From Carposina sasakii (lineage: Eukaryota; Arthropoda; Insecta; Lepidoptera; Carposinidae), in contig CP053148.1 of NCBI GenBank assembly GCA_014607495.2, forward strand, positions 7,502,001 through 7,566,000: 64,000 nucleotides of DNA. The letters run 5' to 3'. The notes below the pieces were generated by a model, which was not told the origin of the DNA, did no database searches, and worked only from the letters and a program-made list of their open reading frames with translations. Position 1 is the stretch's first letter. Each line of letters begins with the position of its first letter. The position numbers and the translations under genes were made by a program. Positions 44,490 to 57,420 of this stretch are shown here, piece after piece.

Positions 44490-46186
44490 AAAACGATACC
44501 TATAGATTGCCCAAACTAGTTGTGTATGTCACCAAAGCTACAGACGTTGGTTGTACCACACGCTGTATTACGTAGTCTATGTAACCGGATGAGCAATCAG
44601 AGTAACTTGTTTAGATCCCAATGGAGTTACGTAACGCAAATCAGAACTCGATTTTGAATTTTGATTACGTCTCGTCTGGGTTGCTTGGGGTCGCAACTGA
44701 CACCCTAATTGACTATTGACGTTTACTACCTGTAATTCGCCGATTCTGGTAAATCTGGATGAAACGCAGCTGAATCTGAACGAACCGTTGTTGAAGTGCC
44801 TTTCTACAAGAGATGTGCTATGTATGCCACATGGGTGTTTACGTTCAACAATCGTATTCATTTGTCCATGTTTTGATTGAATTTGATTGGTGGATCAAAC
44901 CGTTTCAAAACCGTTGATTCAAACGTAACAATACCAACTTAAAGGTCGCACTAGACGAACCTAGACGAACCAAATAGGGGATGTGCTAATTAATGTGGAT
45001 GAGGCGAAAGAGGTATGAACGTACTAAATAGAAATCTGTAGTCTCTGCCTACCCCTATGGGACATAGGTGTGAGATTATGTATGTATGTATCTCTGATGA
45101 AAAGGCAGGCATCACTTTACGGTGAAGGTTAGGAATAGATCACAGGCATAGCATTTATTTTCACATACTGGTAATCCCTACGTGCTAAAATAAAGTAAAG
45201 TAAATATATAAATATTATGTTGCGCTTTTACAACTGTTCCATTACGGATTTACGGCTATGTTTCAGCTGGGCAAATTAGCAGAATTAGGGGCCTTGAGTG
45301 TGAAGCGATGATCTAACGTAGGTAATTGAGTTGTTATTGCAATTATAGGATACCAGTTCTGCAGATACGAGTATTCACTGCTACTGACTTCGTTAATTAG
45401 TACATAGAAATATCATAGCTTTAAGGAGAAAATAGTTTTCCTAGTCAATCCATGTAAAACTAAACTATATTATTACTATACTACTAAAATAATGCAATCT
45501 TTGGCCTAAAAGCCAATAGCCGGGAGTATTGGTGCCAAAATTCGTTCGAAGTTTCGCCTACAAAATCCGACTTGTATTGTCGTTTATAGTCGTCATTAGC
45601 GATTGAGATAAACGCACAATCAGTGTCAATCGTAAGTACGAGCAATTACGCTGATCTACAATATGCCGATCTCGAGCATACATGCGATACGCAACCCGAA
45701 TACTCTAGCATTGAATCGACTGATCGAGCACATGCTACGAACCTACTACACGACTACGATAAGAGCGTTTCTACGTTACGAAAATATGTAGATTAACAAA
45801 AAGGTTATATTCATCAATTTTGTCAGGAACTTCGGAGATGCCTCATATAAACACATGACTTTCCTAAGAGGCTAATTGGCGGGCATTTTAGCAAATTGAT
45901 AGTTTAAATTTTAAAGTTAAACCCTTTCAACAATATATTAGAAAATGTTTCTTCCGGCGATTTAGTTATAGTTTACTTACGAAGTTAATATCATATTATT
46001 AGAGAGTTTATCTGAAAACCCGCATTAACAGCATCAATACACAAAATAGATTGATTGTAACTAATATAAAAAATAACATGTAGACAATTGATATTTGTTA
46101 GGGTATTGATAGTTGAAGGCTTTCATGTAAAATAAATGATTTGATCCTTGATAATACAAATATAAGTGTATACACGCTACACTAAC
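44490..46186. other. non-coding stretch, presumed intron
   Basis: An S2 tail (TCTCTGCCTACCCCTATGGG) lies at 45043-45092. A balanced-composition stretch at 44545-44960 holds a 94-residue minus-strand frame (44577-44861) of no known family. A second such stretch is at 45500-45780. No splice support for either. Confidence 0.4.
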
Positions 46187-46330
46187 CTTCAGTGGGCGTG
46201 GTCTGTTGACTGGAGTTGATCCTCGGCCTCTCCTCCCCCGCGGCGATGTGTTTCCCCGTCCTCCTCGCCAGGGGGCGCAGCTCGCGGTCCGCGTCGCTAC
46301 CTTCCTCCTCTTCGTAACTGTATTCCATTT
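46187..46330 (-). CDS. candidate internal exon of a host gene
   Basis: On the minus strand the acceptor CCGTATTGCAG opens a 144 bp segment closed by the donor ACTGAAG/GTTAGT. A branch-point-like CTAAC lies about 40 bases upstream. The frame has two leading bases, 47 codons and one trailing base, so it is a symmetric phase-1 exon. The peptide is acidic then basic (MEYSYEEEEGSDADRELRP, then LARRTGKHIAAGEERPR) and looks disordered. The segment is strongly GC-rich at third positions inside AT-rich DNA, which supports coding. It splices in frame to the candidate at 39857-39934. I do not know the gene. A Met at the acceptor could alternatively be a start, giving a first coding exon. Confidence 0.6.
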
Positions 46331-46492
46331 CTGCAATACGGAGTGGCATTGTAGCTACTAATTTCATGTTAGACAAGGCCTAGTTATTATTAGACAGTAT
46401 GTTTGTAAACCTATGTTATGTTTGGTTAATTAAGCTTAGGTACTATTTGTGCTGACTACATAAATCACAACTGTCCAAAAATCAGACTGTAG

Positions 46493-46578
46493 TCACCAAC
46501 CCGCCTGCCCAGAGTGGTGACGTGGTGGTGGGAGGCCTACGTCCAACAGTGGACTACAATAGGCTGAAGACGACGACC
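46493..46578 (+). repeat. S1 SINE/LINE tail
   Basis: ACCAACCCGCCTGCCCAGAG, then GGTGGGAGGCCTACGTCC and ACTACAATAGGCTGAAGACG. Confidence 0.7.
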
Positions 46579-47441
46579 ATTTATTTAATGTTCAATTCAA
46601 TTTTAGGTCATAAGTGGTTCCGCCGATTGACCGACGACGTTAGTTAAAATTATGTCAAACAAGCATAGTTTGCGTGAGGTATTTTAACTAATAATAAGCT
46701 TAATTACTGCTGAAATAACTGGCTGGATTTTATACTATTTTCTAAATTAGTTTCTTAGGCATCAACTGTTAGCAAGATCAATAAAAAATACATTTATATT
46801 ATTTTCGAAGTAACCTTATAACATTAACTGAGATCGTAGATACCGCTCATTATAAACCCCAATAAAGAATTGTATAGGTATATTTGATTAAGAACATACA
46901 ATACTGAAATTCTGAAATACTCTATGAAATATTGGAATCGGGAATTACGTTTCAACCAGTTTATGTTTCGTTATCTCCGGTATTGTCTATAAATATGGAG
47001 AACCTTCAAAAATCCAACATCAATCGAGATTCTAGAGTCAGGTCACTGTCTCCCCTTCAATTAAAGTGTCATGTCGTGATTGTGTAGTCATTTATGTTCC
47101 CATTGGCATATAAGTGATTATAGGTAGTCAAAGGCCCACGTGGCGGGTTTACATTAAAGTACCAAATTTTTTTAAATATATACTTATTACCATTATGACA
47201 TAAGTTGTCTTATTTTTTAAATGTTTAAATCTCGGTATGTTAATAGCAATCCGGGGTATTAGGAATCTATCTCTGCATGAAGTCTGATAGATAGAAACAA
47301 TATCTATTAATTTTTAAATACAAATAATCTAACGGTGCGCCAGCAGCCACTCCTTGCAAATTTAAAGATGTGCGTATTTTTTCGCGAAACAAATGAAAGT
47401 ATATGCGATGTGTTTCCTGTTTGTTACTATATACTTTTACA
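46579..47441. other. non-coding stretch
   Basis: No gene or placed repeat. Confidence 0.45.
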
Positions 47442-47658
47442 CAGGGTAAAAGTGACAGTCAGGCAAATATTGATATGCTGACTTCAGACCATGATTCTAG
47501 GTTTCAGGAGAAAGAAATAGTGTTGTTCGTTTGTATCCAAAAAACAGCAATGTATCATACAATAACCAATAAGCCCAAGTCACACTGTCGTCGTTTAGCT
47601 CAAAACAATGGTACTTGTACAGTATTTAAGGATGGGCCTGGCGGTCACACACACCCTG
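47442..47658. mobile_element. short MITE related to the mariner at 528-4587
   Basis: It starts CAGGGTAAAAGTGACAGTCA followed by GGCAAATATTG and ends GGCCTGGCGGTCACACACAC followed by CCTG. Both ends match the mariner's terminal repeats; the 217 bp interior is unrelated to the transposase. Confidence 0.75.
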
Positions 47659-48141
47659 TATTATTTTATTACGTGGAAACCCTTACTCTTCTCTATCCCA
47701 GCATACAAACTTACCTTTAAAATAATAATAATAGTGATGCACTACTAATAAATGAAGTCACATCACAGAAAATAGTAATTCGCAGAGCATAAAACTGTAA
47801 CTGTAATCAGGTAATATGTATAAAATCAAGCAATAAATATGAAACTCCAACCCTTTTGGCCTAAAATTATGAATTTATGAGAATTACTCACAAATTTAAT
47901 GGAATGATAATCTGGACTATCTAGGTTTTAGGTATATAACTTGGCTATGATAGCATACTAATATTAACGCTACTTTAAGATATTACATAATATACCTACA
48001 TCACGCAGACACCATCATGTCGACTGGTCCCCACGAGATAATGTCGAGTGGCACATGATAAACCAGGGAAAATCGCTGTTCATGCCAGCTGTTCACATAA
48101 CCGCCATGTTTTTCACATTCGTTACTTTTATTACAAATATA

Positions 48142-48519
48142 CAGGATGATTTTTGGTCGTCAACGTTCCCGAAAACTACGGAATCTCCTCATCATCACGA
48201 TCATTTTTCTCCATGGAAGCATACCTGGGAAGTGTCTGGTTTCCAAAATATTAGGGTCCAAAGTTGAGTAAATAGACTGCGTTTTTCTGCATAAATGCAC
48301 ATAGACGCGCGTAGCAAGATTTTTTCACGAGAAATAATTAATGTCTGTCTATAAAAAAACTAACATAAACACTAGACACTATAAATTTAGCCAGATCAAG
48401 TAATTAAAAATTTTTTTGAAAAAAAAAAATTCCCAGCATTTTTTTTTGGCATAAAATTACTTTATTTGATGTATAGAGTACGTACCCTTCGTTAAAGGTG
48501 GCCACAAAAAAACACCCTG
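48142..48519 (+). mobile_element. M1 MITE, complete copy
   Basis: It runs from CAGGATGATTTTTGGTCGTC to GGCCACAAAAAAACACCCTG, with TA at both borders. Internal CGCGCGTAGCAAGATTTTTT is present. Confidence 0.88.
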
Positions 48520-49421
48520 TATAATAAAAAAGTCGATTTTAGAAATATTTTTGAACGAGAATCGCGCCCTCGGATGAACAGTTTGACAGCGCCTGCAGTG
48601 ATTGCCTGTCAACCTATTGTGAATCACGAACGTATAAAACAATATACCCTGTATTGACGTTGTAGCCAATTAAGGTACGATGAAGCAAAGGGTATCGATT
48701 GACAACATGCGGATATGTTGTTCAGAACAACAAAGTGCGGGTTTTCATTACAAAATTTGAGACTCGAAATCACATGTTTATTTTTCCCGATAGTATGGAG
48801 AATTTTTAAATATCTCAGGAATTTTCAACAGCCATATTACATTTTGTTACAATAGTATGTGCTATTTGTAAGGCCAATTATAGCTATCCGCGTAGTTTCT
48901 AGGTTACATTAAGCAAACAAACATGCATAGAAAATTAATATCGATAACAGCTGTCCCATCATTGTATAGGTACAGGCAGGTACCTAAATGTGTTAGATTT
49001 AGGTAATTTATTAAGAGTAGCTAGTAATTTCATTGGTACAGCTGTTTTCGGTGACTGGGCAGATGACTAAAGACGCACTGTGCATTTTAATTAATTAATT
49101 GTTCATTACTAACTATAATACTTATAACATCCCGTAGCACAAAAATATTCATAGATGCTTCTAAGATTACGTAACCTATTTGTATTGTGTAACTTATTTA
49201 TGTCAATAATAAATATAGATAGTAAAAATAAGAAAAAGAAGAAGCTAAAATAACATACAATCTTTAGAGGTAGTTATGTAGTTACAATTCAATTACGCTA
49301 GGTACATTAGAATAGAACACAATATTACGATAGACATGAGTAACACGTTACGTTATGGATTCCATAAATGGTCACCTGCCCTAAAATTAAATAAACTTCT
49401 AAACACAAAGTATCACGTCAG
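48520..49421. other. non-coding stretch
   Basis: No gene. AATTTGAGACTCGAAATCAC at 48754 is an inverted match to the M2 fragment at 51755-51863. Confidence 0.45.
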
Positions 49422-51750
49422 CTTTTTTTTTTTTTACACCTCAACGTTGAGGGTAACAGAAAATAAGTTTGACTAACGCATCAACATTGCGAATTATTAG
49501 ATACTTATACAAAACAAAACTGAGCAGATGATGCGTGTTGGTAAGTAACCGTGACCAATGACTGTGTTTGGTAGAAATGTGACAACACAACAAGAAAAAA
49601 GGAGCTTTACGCTAAACAATAAATATAATATGATGAAATTTATGAAAGGTTATTTTATCGAGATTCGTATTCTGATGTAATAATATGTTTTTTCACTTGG
49701 TCCATGAATGCTTTCTTACTTAGTGCAAAAAGGTCAATATGAATAAATTTATCATTATATGTGCGCGTGATTCTTGTAAGTACGGCATTTTTTCCATAAA
49801 GTGTTGCGTGGAGAGGAATATTAAATAAGTGTTTGTTTCGGGTACGGTAAATGGGTGTTTTAAATTCAATTTTAGCAAGCAGTTCTGGGCTGTTTATACG
49901 TCCGTTAAGTATGTCATAAAGCAGACCCATGTCCATCAGAGTACGACGTTCGTTCAGAGTTAGTAAACCAAATTTACGACAGTTTGCAATATAATCTAAA
50001 GACGGCAATTTGAATTTATAGTTGAGATGCTTTATATATTTTTTTTGTATACGTTCTAGTCTGTTAATGTGTGTGACATAAAATGGTGACCAGACGGAAC
50101 TGGCGTATTCTAGGATGCCTTTTACATAGGCGTAGTATACAATATTGAGACTGTGAGAATCGTGGAACGGCTTGCATGTGCGGATTACAAAGCCCAGATT
50201 TCTGTATGACCTGTTGATTATATTATCAATATGAGCAGTCATTGACATCTTTGAATCTAATATAACTCCCAGGTCGCGGACAGAATCAGCCCTTACTATT
50301 TGATTACCGTCAAAGTTATAATTATACAAAAGGATTTTTACGACTGAAACTGATACACTGACACTTGGCAATATTGACTGATATTCGGTTTTTTATGTAA
50401 TATATATGTAAATTATTCAGGTCTGCTTGTAACTTTTCACAGTCTGCAACGGAATTAATTTTGATAAATATCTTTTTGTCGTCAGCAAACGATAAGTGTT
50501 GCGAATTATTAAAACATCCATAGATATCGTATATGTAAGAATTGTATAAAAGAGGTCCGAGTATGGAACCTTGTGGCACACCTGAAGGTATCAAAATGAA
50601 GTCCGATTTAAAACCACCCAGAACAACTGCTTGTGAGCGATTCCGAAGATATGACGTGATCCATCGCAGCAGATCACCACAGATACCCAGATCTTGAAGT
50701 TTGCGTAAAAGGATGACGTGGTCCACACGATCGAACGCTTTTTCGAAATCAGTGTAGACCACGTCAACCTGACCGCCACCTTCCATACCTCCCAGTACAA
50801 AATCAGAGAACAACGATAGATTTGTAACAGTGGAACGCCCTTTGAGAAATCCATGTTGCGAGAAGGGTAAACCTTTAGAAATTATGGGGTAAATGTTTTT
50901 AAAGACAATTTTTTCGAATGTTTTCCCAAGCGTATTTAGGATTGATATGGGACGATAGTTTTCGATCTTAGTTTTAGGTCCTTTCTTATGAATAGGCATT
51001 ATATGGGCTTTCTTCCAAAAGTTAGGAAATATGCAGTCCCTGAGCGAACGCCTAAAAAGTGTGGTGACTGGGAGAGCCAAACTGCTAGCACAATTGCGTA
51101 GCAGAATAGGAGGGACTCCATCGCAACCAGCACCCTTAGAGATATCTAAAGACTTTAAAAGATCGTGTACCTGTTCCACACTGACGTGGATTTGCGATAT
51201 AGAATCGTGATTAGAAAGTTCAAAATTAGGCAGTACGGTGAAAGGCTCACTGGACCTAAGGAATACACTCTCAAAGAAATCGTTAAACGCAGTACATATA
51301 GTGCTAGCATCTTTAAACGAAACGGTGCCTAATGTGAATTGCTGTGGATAACTTGAACCACCACGCTTGGATTTGACGTACGACCAAAAATATTTTGGGT
51401 TGCGCTTAATGTTTTCCTCAGCACACCTCGTGAACCGATCAAAGCACATATTCGTAACTCTCTGTTGACGGTTTCTAAGAAGAGTAAACTCGTCGTAGTC
51501 TCTGGGGTTACCGAATTTTTTCCAGCGCCTATGAGCAATTGATTTTTCCTTTATTATTCTAACCAGAGAAGGACTGTACCAAACGGGGTAGCTTTGATTT
51601 TTAACTGCTACTGGTACATACAGAGAAAAACATTCGTCAAGTTTACTGTAGAAAATGTCAACAGCAGTGTCAATATTTTGAACATCTAATATGGTATCCC
51701 AGTTAATTTTTTTGAAGTGGTCGTTTAGTTTATTGTAATCACATTTTCAT
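49422..51750 (-). mobile_element. LINE (Jockey/CR1 group), 5'-truncated
   Basis: Minus-strand non-LTR element. The 3' end is marked by a run of T on the plus strand (49422-49434), that is, a poly(A) tail, with about 220 bp of 3' UTR. The 5' end stops abruptly near 51750 against an M2 fragment, leaving no endonuclease domain. No clear target duplication was found. Confidence 0.8.
49655..51747 (-). pseudogene. LINE reverse transcriptase with one frameshift
   Basis: The frame is open from about 51747 without a start codon to 50322, then continues in another frame from about 50340 to 49655. One small indel near 50335 separates SFSRKNPF from LYNYNFDG. RT motifs in order: IMPIHKKG, NYRPISILNTLGKTFEKI, QHGFLKGRST, YTDFEKAFDRVDH, GVPQGSILGPLLYN and the catalytic SFADD. 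The C-terminal thumb and connection follow (YYAYVKGILEYASSVWSP). The missing endonuclease and the frameshift make it inactive. Confidence 0.88.
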
Positions 51751-51754
51751 ACAA

Positions 51755-51863
51755 TCTTGAAAAATAAACATGTGATTTCGAGTCTCAAATTTTGTGGATA
51801 GGTTCTCTATAGTGGGCTATTTACGTAGCTTTTCACTTAACATACCCTTTTTGTTACACCCTG
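51755..51863. mobile_element. M2 MITE fragment
   Basis: AAATAAACATGTGATTTCGA through GGGCTATTTACGTAGCTTTT to GTTACACCCTG, then TA. Its left part was lost or displaced at the LINE junction. Confidence 0.55.
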
Positions 51864-52149
51864 TATAGCAATTCACTTTTATAACATTAGTAGGATCGAA
51901 CATCCTGTTCCTATTTGACTAGGTACTTACATGCACAAAATCCCTCGGTGTGCAATACCAAACCGCACTTGGTTGACTTTTGTTCATTTGATTCATTGGA
52001 GTTATTTTGCAAAAAAAAAGTACATTGGTCGCCCGCGGCAAATAGCGTAAAAGGGAAATAACCTCGTGTCGTGTGTGGCCGGAACTTTTTACGAGTTTTT
52101 AAAATGGAAAATGAATAGCTCGGTCAAGTGTAACTTGGAAATATTGCTA

Positions 52150-53007
52150 ATAGTCCGGGAGGTAGCGTTGCATTTTACAAAATAATTTCTGGTCGATTGA
52201 TTAATGTCATAACGTACTTTTCATGGATAGTCATTGAGTAACTCGAACGTCAGCAGCTCCAGTAAGGGTGGGGAGAGAATTTCAAGTATGTCAAAAAAAA
52301 AAAATCCAAAAATTATTTCTGTTCGTCCGAAAATTTGCACATCAGTAGTTTTAACAATAATAATAATTATAGAAACCGTCAGCTGTGAAGAAAATGGTGG
52401 GTTGTACGTCAGCAGGTTATATATACCTATATTAAAAATAATTATTTTCATTTCATTTCCGGTCGAATGAAACTGATACAGGTTATTCTTTATGCTATAA
52501 AAATGATAAAAAAAAGCCTCAGCAGATCTATCGATAGGGGTAAAATCGTCAGCAAGGTTAATGCATACTCGGATTGAATACCTGCTCGGCACATATAATC
52601 CCCTTGCTGACGATTTTACCCCTATCGATAGATCTGCTGAGGCTTTTTTTTATCATTTTTATAGCATAAAGAATAACCTGTATCAGTTTCATTCGACCGG
52701 AAATGAAATGAAAATAATTATTTTTAATATAGGTATATATAACCTGCTGACGTACAACCCGCCATTTTCTTCACAGCTGACGGTTTCTATAATTATTATT
52801 ATTGTTAAAACTACTGATGTGCAAATTTTCGGACGAACAGAAATAATTTTTGGATTTTTTTTTTGACATTCTCTCCCCACTCGCCCCACCCTGAGTGCGC
52901 CTGCTGACGCTCAATTCAATTGATGTCCTCATCTAAACTATCAATTGCACTCAAAATCGATCGGCCTAAAATCACCATCAAAAATGCAACGCTACCTCCC
53001 GGACTAT
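52150..53007. mobile_element. fold-back element, two ~407 bp inverted arms
   Basis: The left arm (52150-52557) and right arm (52602-53007) are inverted copies around a 44 bp centre. The inner 270 bp match almost perfectly; the outer part is more diverged but closes with ATAGTCCGGGAGGTAGCGTT at both ends. Each arm has four copies of the word CGTCAGC (GCTGACG on the right), at 52248, 52377, 52407 and 52547 on the left. Open frames across it are mirror shadows. No target duplication or coding gene is evident, so its helper is unknown. Confidence 0.88.
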
Positions 53008-53032
53008 AAGGTTCACAAGTAGGTATTACATA

Positions 53033-53402
53033 CAGGGTGATTTTTGGTCGTCAACGTTCCCGAAAACTACGGAATCTCCTCATCATCACGATCATTTTTC
53101 TCCATGGAAGCATACCTGGGAAGTGTCTGGTTTCCAAAATATTAGGGTCCAAAGTTGAGTAAATAGACTGCGTTTTTCTGCATAAAGGCACATAGACGCG
53201 CGTAGCAGGATTTTTTCACGAAAAAAAATTAATATCTGTCTATAAAAAAACTAACATAAACACTAGACACTATAAATTTCGCACGATCAAGGAATTAAAA
53301 TTGAAAAAAAAAAAACCCAGCATTTTTTTTGGCATAAACTTACTTTATTTCATGTATAGAATACGTACCCTTCGTTAAAGGTGGCCACAAAAAAACATCC
53401 TG
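53033..53402 (+). mobile_element. M1 MITE, complete copy
   Basis: It runs from CAGGGTGATTTTTGGTCGTC to GGCCACAAAAAAACATCCTG, with TA at both borders. It lies 25 bp from the fold-back element. Confidence 0.88.
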
Positions 53403-54475
53403 TATAGTCACGCTCAGTATCCGCAAAGGGGTTGGGCAGAGGTGTGCAAAAGCCTTCATACCCACATTACACCAGAGAGAGAGGGTGAACCTACCGCCAC
53501 TTTTTAGGCACGTTTATGTTTAGGCTCAACCATCTAGCGACTGGTAACGAAATAGGGGATACTAGTAAGTCGAATCATTCCAAATTAAAATTTTATTATA
53601 AATATATTGTATTCTAAAGCGAAAGCGAAAGCGCTTCGACCGATTTCAATGAAACGTGCTGTTTGAATTTTATAGTACAGGTAAAGGCTTTATTTTTAAC
53701 CGACTTTGAAAAAAAAGAGGTTATTAACTCGTCAGTACCTATATTATTTTTATGATCGGGTTCCAAATCAAGCTGCCGACAGGTCACTAGTGTTCGAATA
53801 GATAATGTTCGTCTCCCAAACAAGACATTAGAAGTGAAATATGTCTAATGCAGTACACCAACATCCACTTTAAGTTGCTAAACTAAAGAGAAAACTTTCA
53901 AGACCGCACTTCGTAGACCTTGGCAGAGCGTTTTCCGATACGTGGGAATCACACAAGAGAATAAAGGACAGCTATAGATCCACAAGTGAAAAGCGGCCGG
54001 CAAAATACATAAACAGTGAAACTGGCGGAGGAAATCGATAATAATACACCGTATGTGGCGCCCTCGTCTGTGACAGTATATTATTTGACGATTTAATGGC
54101 ACACCAATTTCTGCTTACAAGCTCCTTTATTTATTTATTGTTTACGATAGAGAGAGCTTAATATTCTTAAATGAAATAATTCGCTTTTATTATAAAGTTA
54201 CTCATTATTAATGAGATTCTGAGAGCCTTCGTTTTGGCAAATTCAAATAAGTATTACCTATTAAATTACCTACATATAAGGTTTTTTAAAAATTAGTAAC
54301 TTATTTTTGACACCAGACTATTCAAGTGTAATCAAGAGTATTCAAGTTTGTGTGGAACAGCTTATTTTATTTATCACGATTTCAGAGTTGCTTCCATTGT
54401 AAAAGTTACTTCTTTTTACCAAAAAAACAAGTTAGTAATTTGGAAAACACTCTTGATGTTATTTTTTTATTATTG
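53403..54475. other. non-coding stretch
   Basis: An R1-like start (AACCGACTTTGAAAAAAAAG) lies at 53699. A worn S2-like tail lies at 53420-53465. No gene. Confidence 0.4.
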
Positions 54476-54605
54476 TGTCATCATCATCATCATCATCATC
54501 AGCCTATTGCAGTTCACTGCTGGACGTAGGCCTCCCCCGCAGGACACGCCACTAGACTACCATGGGAAGTATTTCGCCTATAGTCACCACGCTGACCAGG
54601 CGGGT
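54476..54605 (-). repeat. S1 SINE/LINE tail, minus strand
   Basis: An ATCATC microsatellite leads into CAGCCTATTGCAGTTCACTG and CTGGACGTAGGCCTCCCC, then CACGCTGACCAGGCGGGTTG. Confidence 0.75.
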
Positions 54606-55749
54606 TGCTTGTTTCGCGAATCTTACATTGGATAAGATATCTTCGATAAATTCAATCCGTACTCCATGTCCTGTATTACTACAAGTCACACTACTTCTGA
54701 ATTCCAAGTCGACGGTTCGATTCTCCTATAGTTGGTAATAACACACGCATGATTTACAATCGGTAAGATTGCGTAAGGGAATAATGGCATCAACGGCGGC
54801 AGATAGGCCCTTTGAGTGTATCGGACTTGTTGTATGAACGGCGTTCACCTACACGTCGCGAAGGGGAATTAGAATTGCATGTATCTCCTTATAATGTGGT
54901 AGGGACAGTCAGTAGATGGAGAACTGCTTACTTAAATGTCCATTGCATCCTTATGCCCAATCGAATTTGCTCGTCGCCTAATCAGTACTTTGTCGTTGTC
55001 CACCAAGGCACTGTTCGGATGAGCTGAGCGCAAACAATACTATTTCATGGTATGGCAGCTTGGACTAATCTGATCGACATCGAATCTAAGGACATCATAG
55101 ATATGGACGGAGATCACAGAGTGCGTCATCAAAGCTTTTGCGTTTAGTTGAAGTAATACGACCTACTTGTTGGAGATCATAAAAGCCTTTTACTTGAACA
55201 TTTTACTATATTAAATCATATCTCGCTAAGTACTGCCTAACGTTTGGGATTTAGTATTGAATTATAAGTTAACATAGGAAAATGCAAAATCCCTCTCACA
55301 CGCTGTTACACTGTTTTTGACCTCATTAAGGTGTTGCTGAATGAGGTATACTTGCCAAGAGTGAGATTTTATTTAACATCAATCACTAAGCTAAAGCTTG
55401 AACGGCATTTCTTCCGTTCACTATTATTTCCATGGTTTTAATCTTATTGGTAGAAATTTTATTTTTTACAAAATTTCATAACAAACACGATATAAAACGT
55501 TCTCTGCTCTTATATATGCCAGGTAGGCCCACTCGCTAAAAACTAAACGATTACTTATTTTCTCTCTTAATATCGAGCTATACAATGCCACTTCCCGTAA
55601 CCTTGCCCCTACTTCACATAAGTTATCTTTTGTTTTGTTACCTTATGTGACTTGACTGGAAAAGAGGCTAACTGTCCCCTGTGATCTCCGGGGTTCTAAA
55701 CATGTAGCAGTAGTGTCCGTATTCTTGTTGGTTCACAATTAAAAGTTAA
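54606..55749. other. non-coding stretch
   Basis: AATCTTACATTGGATAAGAT (54620) matches 37443. GGTTCGATTCTCC at 54715 resembles a Pol III B box without other tRNA parts. No gene. Confidence 0.4.
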
Positions 55750-56010
55750 AAGATTGACTCAAGCAGAAGACTTACCCATATTGAAGTCTCCGCATATCTT
55801 TGCCAGAATTTATGACTTTAGATAAAACGTAATATCATAATTAGCACATCCGTTGTTCAACCTCATCGGTTTCTCTTTCAACTGCTTGTGGACTAATGAG
55901 CCTCGAAGTTAACCCTATTACTTACGTGGTGGTTATTGAAGCATGCTGTAACCAGTGTTCAGTAATACAAAAAATGTCAATGTCATAACAAGTCATGAAC
56001 AACTCAACTT
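55750..56010 (-). pseudogene. LINE endonuclease remnant
   Basis: On the minus strand CYDIDIFCITEHWL (about 55960-56000) and KICGDFNMG (about 55755-55795) match two conserved segments of the apurinic-type endonuclease of non-LTR elements. Stops and frameshifts lie between them. The rest of the element is not found nearby. Confidence 0.5.
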
Positions 56011-56974
56011 CTAGGGCAAACCCTAATATAATACTTCGACTCCGACTTCCGATTACTAATACACCTTCTGTTCCGACTTCGACTCCGACACTTTTAAATC
56101 GGAAGTCGAAGAATAACATAACGGCGGCAGGGCCTGTTCGACTGTTATGAACGGGTTCATATTCCCTTACAAAATTCCAGCCCTGCTCGGTCACCAGGCT
56201 CGCGGCTGGAAATCTACGACTCGCTAAGAAATAGATTGGACGGAGATAAAGCCTCATAAGTACACTACTCAAAGCTCGGGGATTTAATTGATTTAATCTT
56301 GTTTACCTACTTGCCAATGAAAATTTAACCACCACTTCACCTTTACTTCTCCAGATTACCTCAGTTACGCTTTGGACTATGTCGTCTGCGCCCACTCCCG
56401 GAAATCCTTAATTCCCCACGGGCAGACATGGGGTGGTATGAATTCTACTCTGCCGGCACCTCGCGGCAATTATTGTATAGGATATCATAAACAATCCTCG
56501 GTTAAAATCTGCCTACTGTGACCACTCATTTATTCAGATCCACGCATTTTAGTTCTCGAAAAAATTCCATTTAATCTCAACACAAAAAGTTGCATAAAAT
56601 AATTGTCGATATTGCAGGTTTTAAAGTCGGATGAAATATTTCCCAAAATTACCTCCTATATGCAAACAAACAAACATTGATTGTTTTCCCGGACATATAA
56701 CAGTTCGCAATTCGCTTTGAAAGTTTTTTTCACTTTGTGTTGCTTTGTTTCTCTTTGAAAACAATTTAAATCACAAACTTATATTTCGTACGGACTACAG
56801 TTTACACATTGTATATGTTTAAATTTATGTACTTTTTAAAGTACTTATTCATAACTAAATCATTGCTGTAATATGTAGTTTATGGACTGAACATGGGACA
56901 GTTTTATCAATATTTGGTCATTAGCTTCTTACTTGTATAAATAATACCTACGCGTCTCTTTTTGTCTAGACATT
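56011..56974. other. non-coding stretch
   Basis: CGACTTCCGATT-like words repeat in both directions at 56036-56115. No gene. Confidence 0.4.
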
Positions 56975-57125
56975 TTCACAATCATTCAGTCATCATCATC
57001 ATTTCAGCCCTGGGAATTCCACTGCTGGACATTGGCCTCCCCCCAACAACCTACATACCGACCGGTCGGAAGCAACCTGCATCCAACCGAAGCCCGCGAC
57101 CTTGGCCAGATCGCCCGTATTATCA
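56975..57125 (-). repeat. LINE 3'-tail repeat, minus strand
   Basis: CATCATCATCATTTCAGCCC, then CCACTGCTGGACATTGGCCT and CGCGACCTTGGCCAGATCGC. This is a tail I associate with lepidopteran RTE-type LINEs, related to S1 in its TGCTGGACRTAGGCCTCCCC core. Confidence 0.65.
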
Positions 57126-57420
57126 TCGTTTACGTATTATCATTCAGTAATATAATTTTATTCTCATTAGACATCTGTCAAAATCAATACTAACCAGAAA
57201 ATGTCGGCGCATTATTAAATAAAAGTTTTATACAGCATTCTGGAACAACACATAAATTGTAAACTAAATTTAAAACAACTACAATAAGCTTATTAGGTTA
57301 AGCGAGAATCCATTAGGTAGGTACATCATCTCCAAGCCTATCGTTTAAGCTTAGAAAGTACAATAGCGCTAGATTCCTCCCACATCTGTCGATGTCCTAA
57401 CTTGACGGGACGGAACGCAT
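57126..57420. other. non-coding stretch
   Basis: No gene or placed repeat. Confidence 0.45.

Noticed and set aside
52221..52866. Frames of 123 and 101 residues on opposite strands with identical peptides
   Set aside because: The identity comes from the inverted arms of the fold-back element, not from two genes.
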